From contig CM025854.1 of NCBI GenBank assembly GCA_003952965.2, positions 892,730 through 956,729 of the forward strand: a stretch of 64,000 nucleotides of DNA. The letters are read 5' to 3'. The position numbers and the translations under genes were made by a program. Positions 1-11,715 of this stretch are shown piece by piece. Numbering within the stretch: position 1 is the first letter of the stretch; every line of letters begins with the position of its first letter. Source of the stretch: Morella rubra (Eukaryota > Streptophyta > Magnoliopsida > Fagales > Myricaceae). The notes beneath the pieces are model-generated. The model had not been told where the DNA came from, made no database searches, and worked only from the letters and a program-made list of their open reading frames with translations.

Positions 1-164
1 AAAGAAAAAAAAACGTTTTCCTTTTCTGCCGCTATAATAAGTTGAGACCAAGCATGCTCTGGTAGTATTTTACTTTAAATGTAGTGTTGAAGATGAAGTG
101 GGGCCATTAAGATTTAAAATCCAGTTGTAGTCATAGTGACCAAGTGTGCTCATCTTTGTGGCAG

Positions 165-1420
165 CCAGGCCTAAAATACCGTAGAAACATGAGCTCCAGT
201 CCTGAGAGCAAAATGGTAGGTGAGAATCATGACAATGACTCGAAGAACGGGAGGGAGAACTCATTCACTTCAAAACTCGTCTCAGAAAAATCAAGAACAT
301 TGAAGTGGGAAATTCAGCAATATAAAACCATGCAGGTAAGAACTCATTAGGTGCTTCTAATCAGTATTTGCCTTGGGTAAATTTTATTTTTTGTGCTGAT
401 ATCACAGATATGGGACTGGCTGTTTAAATCTTACGAAGTGAATGGTCGTATTCTACTTCGTGATGGTCTGATAACTCTTGATGACGTCGGGGAATGCATT
501 CTGAAGGGTGATTGTAAGAAGTTGGGCATCAAATTACCTGCTTGGTCTATATTACATTGTCTCCTTGCATCAGCGAAAGCTAACTCATCGGGTTTGGCTA
601 TTTGTATGTCACTCAAACTCTGTTATTACCTTCATATAGGTATCGAGAGGTCTAATCATCATCATCTTCTTGAATTTTCCAGCTGATGACGTGGAGTTGA
701 CGATGATGAATGGACCAAGCGATAAACTGTTTGAGTGGTTTATAGGACCGCTGTTGGTTATGAAAGAGCAAGTCAAGAGACTCCAATTAGATGAAAGTGA
801 AGAAATCTGCCTGAGAGAGCTTGTCATAAGATGCAGAAATGACAAGCCCGAGGAGTGGGATGACACTGAATTTGCATCCAGTAATAAAGTCAGAAGAGCA
901 CAATTGCAATCCATAATTAGAAGGTACATTTATTGATATTGTATATCCTACAGGTCAGGTCTCCAAGTCTTTTCTCGTTAAAATATAAACCCAGTCATTC
1001 TGCATACAGTCGGAAGTTATTTATGAATTATCCACTATTTACCATGTTATATATGCGTAGAGGTCGTCACCACAATTTTCTAATGCATCTCGAAACTAAA
1101 CAAAGTACTTGAGACTCATTTTGCGTCCCCCCTTTCTCTCCCCCTAAACCGAATACCCCCTCTCTCCCTCTCCTCTGTTTGTCAGACTACAGGGAATTGT
1201 AGCGTCTATGTCCCGAATACCAACCTTCCGACGTCGTTTTAGGAATATGGTGAAGTTACTGTACATAGAAGCACTTCAGGCTGGTGCTTCAGATAATCAT
1301 ATGGGAGGAATCTTAAAGGCCAAAGATGGTGGCAAGAGCTGGAGTCAAGATGAAGACAGAATAGACGAAACTGAAAACATAGAAGAACACAAGGCGCGTG
1401 AAAAAGAGAATATAGTGTGA
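165..1420 (+). CDS. 3' exons of an unrecognised plant gene
   Basis: Four exons join in one frame: about 165-335, 408-591, 683-923 and 1186-1420 (TGA). Each internal boundary has GT and AG, and phases agree only if the last exon begins after the AG at 1184-1185, giving the junction IIRRLQGIVASMSR. About 240 codons are visible; the 5' end lies off the window or in weak exons before 165. The protein is mostly soluble and helical, with an acidic stretch near DKPEEWDDTEF, then a basic helix (RIPTFRRRFRNMVKLLY) and a charged Glu/Lys-rich tail. No signal peptide or membrane segment is visible. I do not recognise the family. Exon-like composition and consistent splicing make it a real gene or a recent relic. 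An open stretch at about 1812-2069 on the same strand could be further 3' coding sequence, but I could not connect it by splice sites. Confidence 0.55.
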
Positions 1421-2391
1421 ATGAGCGGGTAAAATTGCATCTTTCAGAGGATGCAATAGAAGCTTCTAATGCAAGGCATCGTGTTTCCGCAGTACTATTG
1501 TCGTATAATTCAAGCAGGGCACTAGTGGCTAGTGCCTAGAGTTAAAAGTTGGTGATCGAAATATTTGTGTTGATCAAGGAGAAAATTTAGGAAGAAAATT
1601 CCACCAAGTACTGGACGTGAGAGAAGTATGAGTCTATTTAACTTTGTGATAATTTTCTCGAAAGATTTGGTTTTGGTTTTTTGACTTGTTAGGAAGAGGA
1701 GTCCATGTTATTCAAGGCTTGCAGCTGTGAGAGGCAATTGGCAGTGAATCCGGACATGCGCTCTTTTGTTCTTTCCCATCTGTTTCCTTTCTGGCTTTGC
1801 CTTTAAGACGATTGAGATCAGACCTATCTCAACTCTCAGCTAACAAACCAGACAGGCAAAAGATGTTACACGACTCATGCCATTCAGGGGCCTCTGGGTT
1901 CAACTGCCCTCCAATATCTTAGACTGACTTGGAGAAAAGTAGTTGGATTTGCCGCCCAAATCTCTCGTACTAAACCGACTTTAAGTATGAATAAAGTGAC
2001 AAAAGAAATCGAGCAAGGTTCGCAAGACTCACGGCTTCGGTCTTTTAAGTGTGTGTCAAGAAACAAATAATCTTAAGGAGGCTGGTTATATCAGAATGGA
2101 CCAGAATTCTTCTGCTAAATATAATTCACTAAAGAAAGTGCAAGTATCTTTTTCTCTTAGGTTTCCAAGCCGGTAATAAACCAGAGGAATACCTGTGGCT
2201 GTGGCTGTGGGTCTTGAAAATCTTGGAATAATTATTTGTTAAGTTTCCGACTGATGGCTAGTTGCCTCGACTTTGTTCAGTCTAATCTGTAGCTTGTTGC
2301 TAAGTTTTCGATCCCCCTGAGCTTTCGACCTCTAGAAGTAGAAGGAGACTTTTTCTCGACAAAAAACAAACTTCCAGTCTATCCCTCCATT
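1421..2391. other. Intergenic / possible 3' remnant
   Basis: No clear gene. A frame open for about 85 codons ends at the TAA near 2069 and may be a leftover 3' exon of the preceding gene. The rest is ordinary AT-rich spacer up to the hAT element. Confidence 0.4.
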
Positions 2392-3389
2392 TAGGGGTGG
2401 GCTTTCTGGGTTCGGGGTTGGGGGTTGGGATTGGGCAGGTTCGGGTTCGAAATTTTTGAGCCAACCCCGATCCCGACCCCGAATGGATTGGATTCCGAGC
2501 CGAACCCGACAATCAGGTTCGACTCAAGTTCGGGGTGGCCTTTAAAAATTAGCCAGAACGTTTTGAAGCTCAAAAACGTTCTGGGCTGTCCAATTCGGGC
2601 CCAGAAGGTCTAGAATTCGAATATTCACCAACAAAGCTTTTCGAATATCAATTTCAGCCGTGGAGACAATTGATACATTGACTCCCGCAGCTTGTGGGGG
2701 AGCCTGGTCTTCTGTCAGAGCAACTCCAAACAGGTAAGTATCCTACAACCATGAATCTAGGTAACTATCCTACAAGGCATGTATTTCATAGCAATTTCTC
2801 AAGAAAAAAATGAACTAAACTTGTAAGTATGTGACTCTGTATAAGTAGGTTAGAGACTCAGAAGGGGATAAAGATCAGCTCACCTGCCGGCTGCCAACTA
2901 AACTTGAGGAAGACGCCGAGAGGAGAGAGAGGCTAGAGACGAAGAGAGAGGAGAGCGCAGAGGAGAGAGAGGCCAGAAACGAAGAGAGAGAGAGAGGAGA
3001 GCACAGAGCAGAGAGACGGCGGCTGGAGGGGGAGCACGGTGGCTAGAGGGAGAGAGTGAGGGGGGGGGGGGGCTGGAGGGGAAATTTTCGAAGAAGAGGG
3101 GGTAAGTAGGTGTGATTGTAAGTAAAGTTGGGGGGGGGGGGGGGGTTGCGAATGACCTAAGGCTAAGGGCAGAAAATACCCTCAGCGAAACGGTGCGTTT
3201 CGCTGAGGGTATTAATTTTTTTTTTTTTAGGAAGGTTCAGGGTTCGGTTCAGATAATAGTTCGGATATAGCACTATACCTGAACCCGAACCCAAATTTTC
3301 ATTTTTTTAATATTTCAAACCCGAAAATCGAACCCGGCTCAACCCGCCCCGATCGGACATTCGGGTCGCGAATTTTTTGCCCACCCCTA
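2392..3389. mobile_element. Complete non-autonomous hAT-type element
   Basis: The element begins TAGGGGTGGGC and ends with its inverse GCCCACCCCTA. It is flanked on both sides by the identical 8-bp target duplication CCTCCATT (2384-2391 and 3390-3397). Eight-bp duplications and this terminal sequence are typical of plant hAT elements. At 998 bp with no transposase frame it is non-autonomous. Subterminal regions carry many GGGTTCGGG / CCCGAACCC repeats on both sides, as expected for transposase-binding arrays. The centre contains a purine-rich (GA)n tract (about 2915-3065), two poly-G runs and a perfect hairpin at 3175-3213. The exact target duplication suggests a fairly recent insertion. Confidence 0.88.
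3175..3213. repeat. Perfect 18-bp hairpin inside the hAT element
   Basis: Arms 3175-3192 and 3196-3213 are exact reverse complements separated by GTG. It lies next to a poly-T run. Confidence 0.85.
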
Positions 3390-3722
3390 CCTCCATTGCC
3401 ATTTACAACAGCAGGGGACATGACGAAGACGTTCACTACCGTCTGAATAACAGTTTTAAATGTTATTTTTGTGCATTTGCTTCTCTATTTCTCCGTTTAT
3501 TTATGATGCAAGCACTGAACGGCGACGTTCAGTAGGACACGTAACACATGGAAAGGGCAGGAAATGTTCTCCCGTCCCCCCTAAAAACTAAGGTCATGTT
3601 TGCATTTCTTTGATTCAGAAGGGGAAGAAAAGGGGGGGGAGAGAGAGAGAGAATGAAGAGAGGTGCAACGAAGGTAGTGTTACTTTTCAGAGATTCAGAG
3701 GGCTTTGCCTCTTCCATCTTCG

Positions 3723-5617
3723 ATGCTCTCCGCCCTAGCCCTAACTCCTCACTTCTTCACGCCCCACCGTAAGCTTCTCTCTCTTAAAATATACCCTCTT
3801 ATCCCCCCCCCCCCCCATCTTCTCTCTCCCCATTATATCTCAGATATTAAAGAGTAGTACGTTGCTTCTTCTTTATTTGTTTGCGTATGTGTACAGGGAG
3901 GAGGAGTCCATAGAGCTTTCGTTGGAACGGTATGGGATTCATGAACAGAAAGCGTCTGCGAAGATCATTCACTATGTTGATCCTCAGGTATTCTTCCCAA
4001 GACGCAGTCACCCTCAAACCCCAATTATGCTTCCCGCGGCCCAGTCACCCGCAAGCCCTAAAATTGATAATCTCTCTTTCTCTCCCTCTGGTGATCTTAG
4101 AGCGTAAAGCCGTTAGAAACGCTGGCTTTCTTACTTTCTTACAGAAAATAAGTTTTCGACGAATGGATCGATCTCAGAGTTTGATTGTTATTGAACCCTT
4201 TAATAGTAGCATCTTCTAATGCTTATTACAGAGCATTGGCTTACCCCTCACAACCTGTGCTGTAGCAATCGTATTTGATCAAGATTTTTTTGTTGTTGGG
4301 GGGTACTGAACCGGCTTGCATATTGACTATTTGCTGTCAAAAGTACCCAATCAAATATGATGTACCTTGTCCCACCCTAGCTTCTTATGTTATTTGTAGC
4401 AGTTGAGGTGTGTGTGGAGAGGTATATTTTAGAAAGAATTGCCCTTAGACACATATTAGAAATGCATAATGCTGCTGTTGAACTCTAAGGAGAGTATGGA
4501 ATTTTCAGGCTTTTGGAAACGTAAGCGGAGGAAGATCAATTTTAGGTATTTTCCATGAGTCATCAAGTTTCGGTTTCTTGTGTCCAAAGCAAATAGGAGG
4601 CCAACAATGACCAGCTAGAAGATTTTGTTGCTTTGCTTCATCCCACCCCCACACTCTTTTTTACTTGACGTCTTACTTCACTATTGTGACTCCTGCCTTG
4701 CCATGTACGCAGCCAAATAGTGTATTATTACTTCAACCTTACAATTTAAATCTACTCGTAAGCCCTACTTGGATTTTTCTTTTCATTTTTCATTTTATGT
4801 TTATTCACAGGTGTCGCTCTTGTTAATGGAAAATTATGAGCCACCAGTCTTGGCTTGTGCTGTTACTGAAGTTCTATCACAATTAACAGGAGAAGAACCG
4901 TCCTTGATGCCCACACTTATAGTCCCATTTGTCCTGGCATTATCAATGCTTAAGTGCGAAAGGAAGAGTTCAATCACAAAAGAAAGCAGACCTTCAGTTT
5001 ATAGAATACAGGTAGGTCCAGAAAGAGATATAACTCAGGTCTTGGCTATCAGAACCGAGAAGGCGCCGCCATCATTGCAGATTCATCATGAACCTGCGAC
5101 CTGCCTTCTTCAGTTGGTCCGTGTCTTGAAGCTGCCAACTTGTGTTCTTATTGGGCAAAGAGGTCGTCTCCTATCTGATAAAGCTATAGGAGAAGAACTT
5201 AAGGTATCCATGTCTGCTTTGTTTTGGATAATGTGATCATGATGGATAAATTGCTCATGTAGTAGGTTGGTTACATTAAACCCAGACTCAGAGGCTTTGT
5301 TGGGATAATGGATTGTAACCTTTTCCACCTTTTCCTGTCTAGCTATAAAAAATGCTTTTGATATATTGTGTTTTTTTATTTTTTGGTTTGGGTTCCACAA
5401 TTTTGTGGTTCTTGCCGTCATCCGGGTTAACCATCTGATTCTTGGCTGTTCCTTTTCTGGGCTGACTCTTGCCTGTATTTTCTTCCAGATTCTTTATGAG
5501 ATCGGAGAGCTTTTGGCAAGTGCTACTGGCCTATGCTTTTCAAGAGAGAGGATCGTGTGGCAACCAACAAATGCATCAGATGATAGTAAGGAACCATGGC
5601 GTGCATTATATGGTTGA
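3723..5617 (+). CDS. Conserved plant protein, PAC1-like proteasome assembly chaperone candidate
   Basis: Exons at about 3723-3768 (candidate start ATG), 3897-3987, 4811-5203 and 5489-5617 (TGA). The last three join in phase 0 across CAG|GT and AAG|GT donors. The candidate first exon does not match the phase of exon 2, so the start is uncertain. The protein contains a hydrophobic strand-like run (PTLIVPFVLALSML) followed by the C-terminal block HEPATCLLQLVRVLKLPTC and VLIGQRGR. That order (SLL..Y, then a short hydrophobic core, then H-(E/D)-P-A..L....LK(I/L)P) resembles proteasome assembly chaperone 1 (PSMG1/PAC1), which acts in 20S alpha-ring assembly with PAC2. This is a by-eye resemblance; a plant-specific protein of unknown function is the alternative. 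No membrane segment is evident. Confidence 0.6.
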
Positions 5618-6283
5618 ATTTCAGTTGTTAGTAAGCTTTAGAGGCTGATATGTGACCTATAATTTGATGCATCTGGTTGACAGATCTTTATTTTTCCTTT
5701 TCCTTTTGTGATATGTAACTTTAGCCTTATTTTTGAGATTTACGTTCCAACGCGAGGTGTTTTAGACAAACTTCGTCGGGTTCTTAACTGCCAACAAGAA
5801 AAGAAAGATGTAAAGATGTTCATTGCAAGAACATTTATTTGGCCTTTTCCTTCATTGGGATGGAGATGAGTTTGGGTAGCGCCTTGAGAGAAATCATCTT
5901 TCATTGGATGTTTTTATTATACGATTGATAATAACCGTATTTCGCTTCGAATAACTACGAGTGGGTTTATTTTTCCAGTAATAAAATTTTCAGCATATTT
6001 TTGCGGTGGCATGATCTGCTAACATATAGTTACATGAATGAAAAGAAAATTTTGAAATATTTTCGAAATTTATGACATAGAAGGTCATCAACTTAGAGCT
6101 CTGAAGACGATCGCTTAATGCTTACTTTGTCACGAATAATAGCTCAGGCGAAAACAAGCTAGGAACATCGCTTGCAAAAGTTGGCAACTTTAAGACAAAA
6201 TGGATCAGTGATTCTTTTTAATTTGATTTAAGAATTAGATGGTTAAATTCCAAAAGAGAAAGAGTGGTGGGTTTATATTGATA
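5618..6283. other. 3' flank, no gene seen
   Basis: Probable 3' UTR and spacer after the PAC1-like gene. No open frame or repeat that I can support. Confidence 0.5.
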
Positions 6284-6974
6284 ATTAATATAAATAATAT
6301 TAAATAATATAATATCTATACAAAAAAACAGTATAGGGCATGTTTGTTTGCAAAAGTATTCTAGAATACAGTAGGATTCAACAAATGTATAAAATAAACA
6401 TCTAAAATATTAAAAAATTTTATGCAAACACTAATACTTTCTTACACAATCTTTAATAATTTTTCACTTTTTCACAACTCTAATGCTTTTTTATTAAATA
6501 ATTACATCAAATCATCTCTCTCTACCTTTTTACAAACTCCAACAAAAATTAAATATCTTTAAAATTTTACTAATTTTACTTAAAAACTACTTTTTTCATA
6601 ACTTTCCAATATTTTTTATGTTAAAACCAATTATCATCAAAATCTAAAAATTCAAACACAATACATTTTCATAATCTTAAGAACTTTTCACACAAACTTT
6701 TATTTTCAAAAAAAATTAAACAAATATTCTCATACTTTTTCACAAAAATATTTTTTTATTAAACAATTACATCAAATCATCTCTCTCTACATCTTTTTAC
6801 AAACTCAACAAAAATTAAATATCTTTAAAATTTTTTTTACACAAAAACCTATAAAACTCTAATCCACATAAATATTAAAAATTCTATCAAAATCTTAAAA
6901 TCTTTACAAAACAAACGTCTCCGTAGCCGGTAAGATTTATATTATTAGACTATTAATATAAATAATATTAAATA
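6284..6974. mobile_element. AT-rich MITE-like insertion with long flanking direct repeats
   Basis: An identical 23-bp AT-rich sequence occurs at 6284-6306 and 6952-6974. Inside it, GGGCATGTTTGTTTGC near 6337 and the inverse of GGAGACGTTTGTTTTG near 6906-6922 form imperfect terminal inverted repeats of the GGGC(G/A)TGTTTG type common in plant MITEs. An internal segment of about 70 bp (TTAAATAATTACATCAAATC and what follows) occurs twice, near 6494 and 6760. No coding capacity. The superfamily is not certain because the target duplication is unclear. Confidence 0.5.
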
Positions 6975-7293
6975 TTGTAAAATCTTCACTTGTCTCTCCT
7001 GATCGAATTAAATTATACACGTATCTATTTTACTATAAGAAATTGTAGTGTACATAATACAGTTCCAGCAGTAGATCTGATCCAGACAAAGGCGAATCTT
7101 ATTTAGTGGTACACCTGTGAGTAATTCAAAAGACTTTGGGAATTTCCCGCACAAACCCCCCCCACCCCCAAAAGCTCAAACACACCCCGTTCACTCTAAC
7201 ACCCTTTGCTAATCCGACGAATTGAATCTGAATTTCCATAGAACCTGATAAAGAAGTGCAGTGTAAGTGTAAAGTTCATAACTTGCATCGAAA

Positions 7294-7456
7294 ATGGCCT
7301 CGGGAGAACCCGTTAACACGCATACCGAAGAGGAGACCATCGCCCTCAAGAAGAAGCGTGCCAACCGCCGTGTGAGCTTCGCCGATGTCGAGATCACCTC
7401 TGTCCACATCTTCAACCGCGACGAGGACTTCTCTGATGACCATCCCACCACCCCTC
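7294..7456 (+). CDS. KNL1: KNL1/SPC105-like kinetochore scaffold, first exon only, cut by gap
   Basis: Starting at ATG 7294, 54 codons are open up to the assembly gap. The N-terminus is acidic (TEEETIALKKKRANR), then RRVSFADVEITSVHIFNRDED. The RVSF tetrapeptide is the PP1-docking motif found at the N-terminus of KNL1/Spc105 proteins, and the (R)RVSFA.-EITSVHIF..DED pattern matches plant KNL1 (Arabidopsis At2g04235) as I remember it. KNL1 is the outer-kinetochore scaffold that binds MIS12/NDC80 and checkpoint proteins. A full gene encodes a much longer protein; after the 535-nt gap (from 7992) the sequence is AT-rich and noncoding, so the body of the gene is not here. Either this is a duplicated 5' fragment, or the sequence after the gap is a long first intron or misjoined. 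Confidence 0.66.
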
Positions 7457-7991
7457 NNNNNNNNNNNNNNNNNNNNNNNNNNNNNNNNNNNNNNNNNNNN
7501 NNNNNNNNNNNNNNNNNNNNNNNNNNNNNNNNNNNNNNNNNNNNNNNNNNNNNNNNNNNNNNNNNNNNNNNNNNNNNNNNNNNNNNNNNNNNNNNNNNNN
7601 NNNNNNNNNNNNNNNNNNNNNNNNNNNNNNNNNNNNNNNNNNNNNNNNNNNNNNNNNNNNNNNNNNNNNNNNNNNNNNNNNNNNNNNNNNNNNNNNNNNN
7701 NNNNNNNNNNNNNNNNNNNNNNNNNNNNNNNNNNNNNNNNNNNNNNNNNNNNNNNNNNNNNNNNNNNNNNNNNNNNNNNNNNNNNNNNNNNNNNNNNNNN
7801 NNNNNNNNNNNNNNNNNNNNNNNNNNNNNNNNNNNNNNNNNNNNNNNNNNNNNNNNNNNNNNNNNNNNNNNNNNNNNNNNNNNNNNNNNNNNNNNNNNNN
7901 NNNNNNNNNNNNNNNNNNNNNNNNNNNNNNNNNNNNNNNNNNNNNNNNNNNNNNNNNNNNNNNNNNNNNNNNNNNNNNNNNNNNNNNNNNN
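7457..7991. other. Assembly gap (535 N)
   Basis: Run of N interrupting the KNL1-like exon. Any frame drawn across it is meaningless. Confidence 0.99.
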
Positions 7992-9749
7992 TATTTGAAT
8001 TATTAAAATTTATTATTGTGCGTCTTAAAAATATATTCAACGTCAAAATTATGATACATGTATTTTAAATGAGTTATATGCCACGGTTTTTAATTAGGAT
8101 AAAACATGTTTTTTATGAAACTCTTTTTTGTTACTCATTCTCAGCACAACAATAGCTAAGGAAATCCTAATAACCGCAACGCATGTGGATATGGTGTGAT
8201 GTGTGTGGTGTGTGTGTTGTGTTGAAAGAGAGAAGAGATGTTGGCGGTCAATTTGAAGCGAGAAAGGCAAATTACACTGTGATAAAACCACTAATTAGTC
8301 CCTATAAAGTCGTAGCCAAGAGTAAAAATAATGAAAAGAGAGTTTGTTGATTATAAGGATGTCCTCTTAATGAGACCGACGGCATACTGCATTAATGTTA
8401 GGATGTTGATATGCGTGGATACCTGGTGGCATCAGACATCCTTTCGGTGAGCATTTCCTCTTATACATCCCTCAGATACAAATTGAAGGATCATGTCCCC
8501 AACCTATACGGGCATATTAGTACGTCCGTATCTATCTACCACCTGCCCCGCGAAAAAAACGTACGTAGCTACTAATCAAGAGACATCCACCCCGGCCATA
8601 TCGATTAACCAACCTACGAAATGACAGGCGTGGGACCCCACGCCCATGCTCAAGCCAAGTCTCAACTTTCAATTGTCCCACATAACCCTACAATCAAACG
8701 TGACGGATCACAGTCTCTACGGCAACAACGATCAACACGCAGCTAGCATGCAGTGACGCAAAAGACGACGAAGCTGGATTATATTCCATCAAAGATAACA
8801 TCGTTTTCTCTCTTGGAAGAAGGTCGTATGGTAGGGCATATTTACTTCCATAAAACTTAGGGCCCCTATACGTTTCCAAATCTCCATCGTAAATATCGCG
8901 GGAAGTAAAGTACTCATCTACCCTTCACGAGGAAAGGGGTCCCGCGTCTTGCCTAGTGGTGATCAGAAAGAGGTAGGGCTTACGAATTAGGGTTGCAAGC
9001 GAACCGCCAAAGCCAAAGTAATATCGGCTGTAGAGGCCACTGGTATTGGGGTTTGGGGACTCCAATGTGGATGCCCTTACATTTTTGGTTGGAGGTAAAG
9101 ACGAAAAGTAATGGTTGACATTTTAGAGACGAATCCCTGCTATTCTGCTAAGTGCCAAACTGTTCTTTTTATCGAGGTGATTGACTTTGAGGCAGCATAT
9201 TCCCTCGAAACAAGAGAATTATATTATGATTGGTAGATGTGTTGAAGTTTTCATAGCTAATATCCTATTCTACGTTACTTAATTAAGAATAAACCATTAA
9301 TGGTAAAATTACTATTATGCTTTTTCTATAAAGCTAAACAGCCAAAAATAAAAAAGGGATTATCAATAGTTTACCCAAATACTTTAAACAAAGTCTCACC
9401 AACCACTTTAAAATTACCTATACAACTATATTACCATCGACTTTAATTAAAAATTGACTTCTTTAGTTTGCTTTCATCTTCAACCTTTGCCCCTTTGTCT
9501 TGTTTAGCAGTTTTTCGGGAAACTCGAGCCCGGACCAAATCCCTCTATTTTGGATTCAAGCAATGTTCTTTAGAGGTTGTTCGGTTGTGGTATTTTATGA
9601 GAATTTTTTGTATTTTGGAATTTTTGATGATGTTAACTTTATTGGTATTGTGTTTTAGTTATTTTATGTAGTGTTAAGAATGACGTTTGGTTGTAGAATA
9701 TTTTGTATTTTGAGAATTCAAAAAAATCTTGAGGATTTTTTTTAACCGA
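7992..9749. other. Intergenic, no gene seen
   Basis: AT-rich sequence with scattered short open frames lacking any protein-like pattern. A small perfect inverted repeat GGCGTGGG-AC-CCCACGCC lies near 8626-8645. Confidence 0.5.
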
Positions 9750-10040
9750 ACATACTCTTAGTTTTAAACTTTCTTTTGAACAATGAAAGACAATTTTATA
9801 CTCAAAGCCCACAAGAAGTAGGACCAAAATAACACAGACAATTTCTGAGAACTCGCCTTGTTCAACATTTTTTCGTGAGATCGACTAGAGGCCAGACCAA
9901 ATCCCTATATTTAGGATTCAAGAAATTGTCCTTACTTTTAAACTTTTTTCTGAATAATGAAAGACAATTTTATACTCAAGGCCCACAACAAGTAGGATCG
10001 AACTAACACATGATAGACAACCTCTGAGAACTTGAAATTG
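9750..10040. repeat. Diverged tandem duplication of a ~165-bp spacer unit
   Basis: Segments at about 9757-9865 and 9930-10035 share AATGAAAGACAATTTTATAC and the following AAGCCCACAA.AAGTAGGA. The text GACCAAATCCCT..ATTT.GGATTC recurs near 9532 and 9895. No coding content; origin unknown. Confidence 0.55.
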
Positions 10041-11225
10041 TTTCAGACCCCAATTGCTACATAAGTCGGGAGATTTAAACCTTAATTTGCTAAAAACATG
10101 GAGAGCATATATACACACTTGTCAGTTGAAGTGACCCTTCATTAGGACTATTAAATTTAATCTTTGAAACTCTTCATTTTTTAAAATATAACTTGTAGTT
10201 GCACGTCCTTCTCATGAACACATTTTTTCTCCCTCTATTATTTTACCCTTATTTGTAATGTTAGATGGTGCTCTTCTTTTTTCTCTTTTTGAAGAAGTCT
10301 ATAAGTATTTGGTGAATTGGTTAAATTTAGTCTCAAACTAATTTCAGCTCAACAATCGGAAAATTTTGTTATTCGGTCCTTCAAATTTTCATAAAGAAAA
10401 ATTTTGTTTCACTATCATATGTGGTTATCTGTTAGAACACCATGAAATGGAAGTTTTTTTTTTTTTACCAATGAAAGTAAATGCTCACCAAAAGCGAAAC
10501 TATTTGTTAGGCTGGGTGATTTGTCTGATCCGTCTAATCATATATTGATGCCACCTCATATTTGTTGAGCCTTCTTAAATAGTTTATTGTCCGGAAAAGA
10601 TGTTCCTTAAAAAAAAAAGTGTCCTGTTTTTCTCCTATAAATGGGAAGAATGCCTAGGCTCTTACCGTCTTACGTCAGCTCCACCTCACGCTTACTCTAG
10701 AAGCGAGACTGTAGCCCCGGAGGTGGCCATAAACCAAAACGAAGGCGGGAAAGTACACGTGTAACGTGTTATGTATTTAAGAGGGTGGGCCCGATCTAAG
10801 GGGGAGGAGGTTAACGTGTCATCATGATGACATGGTGTCATGTCGAGCTGGACCCCCACCAAGCCGGTGGATTGTACCTGCTCCTCATCCGTACGGATAC
10901 CGACGACCCATCCCCTCGACACTGACACAGCCTATGATGGGGACCTCCTTTCTTACGCCCTTTTCTGTATCGCATTCCACCGTAATTGTTTTGCACTCCG
11001 GACTCAGTTACTCAAGTGTCATGATCTCGTTTGGAAGAAAATGGGACACTCTGTAGCTTTCGTCGGCCCCATTAATGCCTACTTTACTCGTTACCTGCTC
11101 ATCATCGGCCCAGTCTTTTTGTTTGTAAGCCCACCCAGTTTCAGCCCAACATTTTAACAAATCGCTCGGATTGTAAGAACTTGATTGTCTCCGTCTCTAG
11201 ACTTACGGTAAGCTTGGGGAGAAAA
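10041..11225. other. Intergenic, no gene seen
   Basis: Frames up to 105 codons occur around 10840-11157 but they overlap on both strands, have no family pattern and no splice context. I see nothing supportable. Confidence 0.45.
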
Positions 11226-11277
11226 CCCCAATCACGACTTAGAAAAAAAAAAAAAAAAAAAAAAAAGCCCCAATCAC
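11226..11277 (+). mobile_element. Tiny poly(A) insertion with 10-bp target duplication
   Basis: CCCCAATCAC occurs at 11226-11235 and again at 11268-11277. The 32 bp between consists of GACTTAG followed by a long A run. This has the form of an extremely 5'-truncated LINE-mediated insertion. Confidence 0.5.
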
Positions 11278-11715
11278 ATAATGCAAGTTTTTGGGTCTGT
11301 TTATCCAGGAGAATAAAACTGAAGCTCCTAATGGGCCTAGTGCTTTTCAGAGGTATTGGGCCGTAAATATCACCACGCAGGCTTTCCAATCCAGATGACC
11401 GCCCCACTCCCAAATTGAATTGGGTTTGGGTTTGAGACTTCCCACTCAGAGAAGACTGTTAACCAAAGCAATTAAAATCAGAAGGCTTCTTTTCTATACG
11501 TTCTTTCCTTTCATTCTTCTACCGTGGCATCCAGTCTTCTACCAGAGAATATCTCTATTGCAGCCCATTCATGCTGCAGTCCATAATGCAATTAGAGCCC
11601 CACAACAACAATTTAAAGGACGAGTGAAGCCCAGCTATGAAGCAGGATGATTAAAGTATAGCAAAATTTTTTGTTGTTTTTGTTGTTTTTTTTCATTTCT
11701 TTTCTCTTATATCAA

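Noticed and set aside
7276..8068. Long frames spanning the first N run on both strands
   Set aside because: They consist almost wholly of N; only 7294-7456 has real coding sequence.
10832..11157. Two overlapping plus-strand frames of 74 and 105 codons
   Set aside because: Protein text is not domain-like and neither frame has a neighbour exon.
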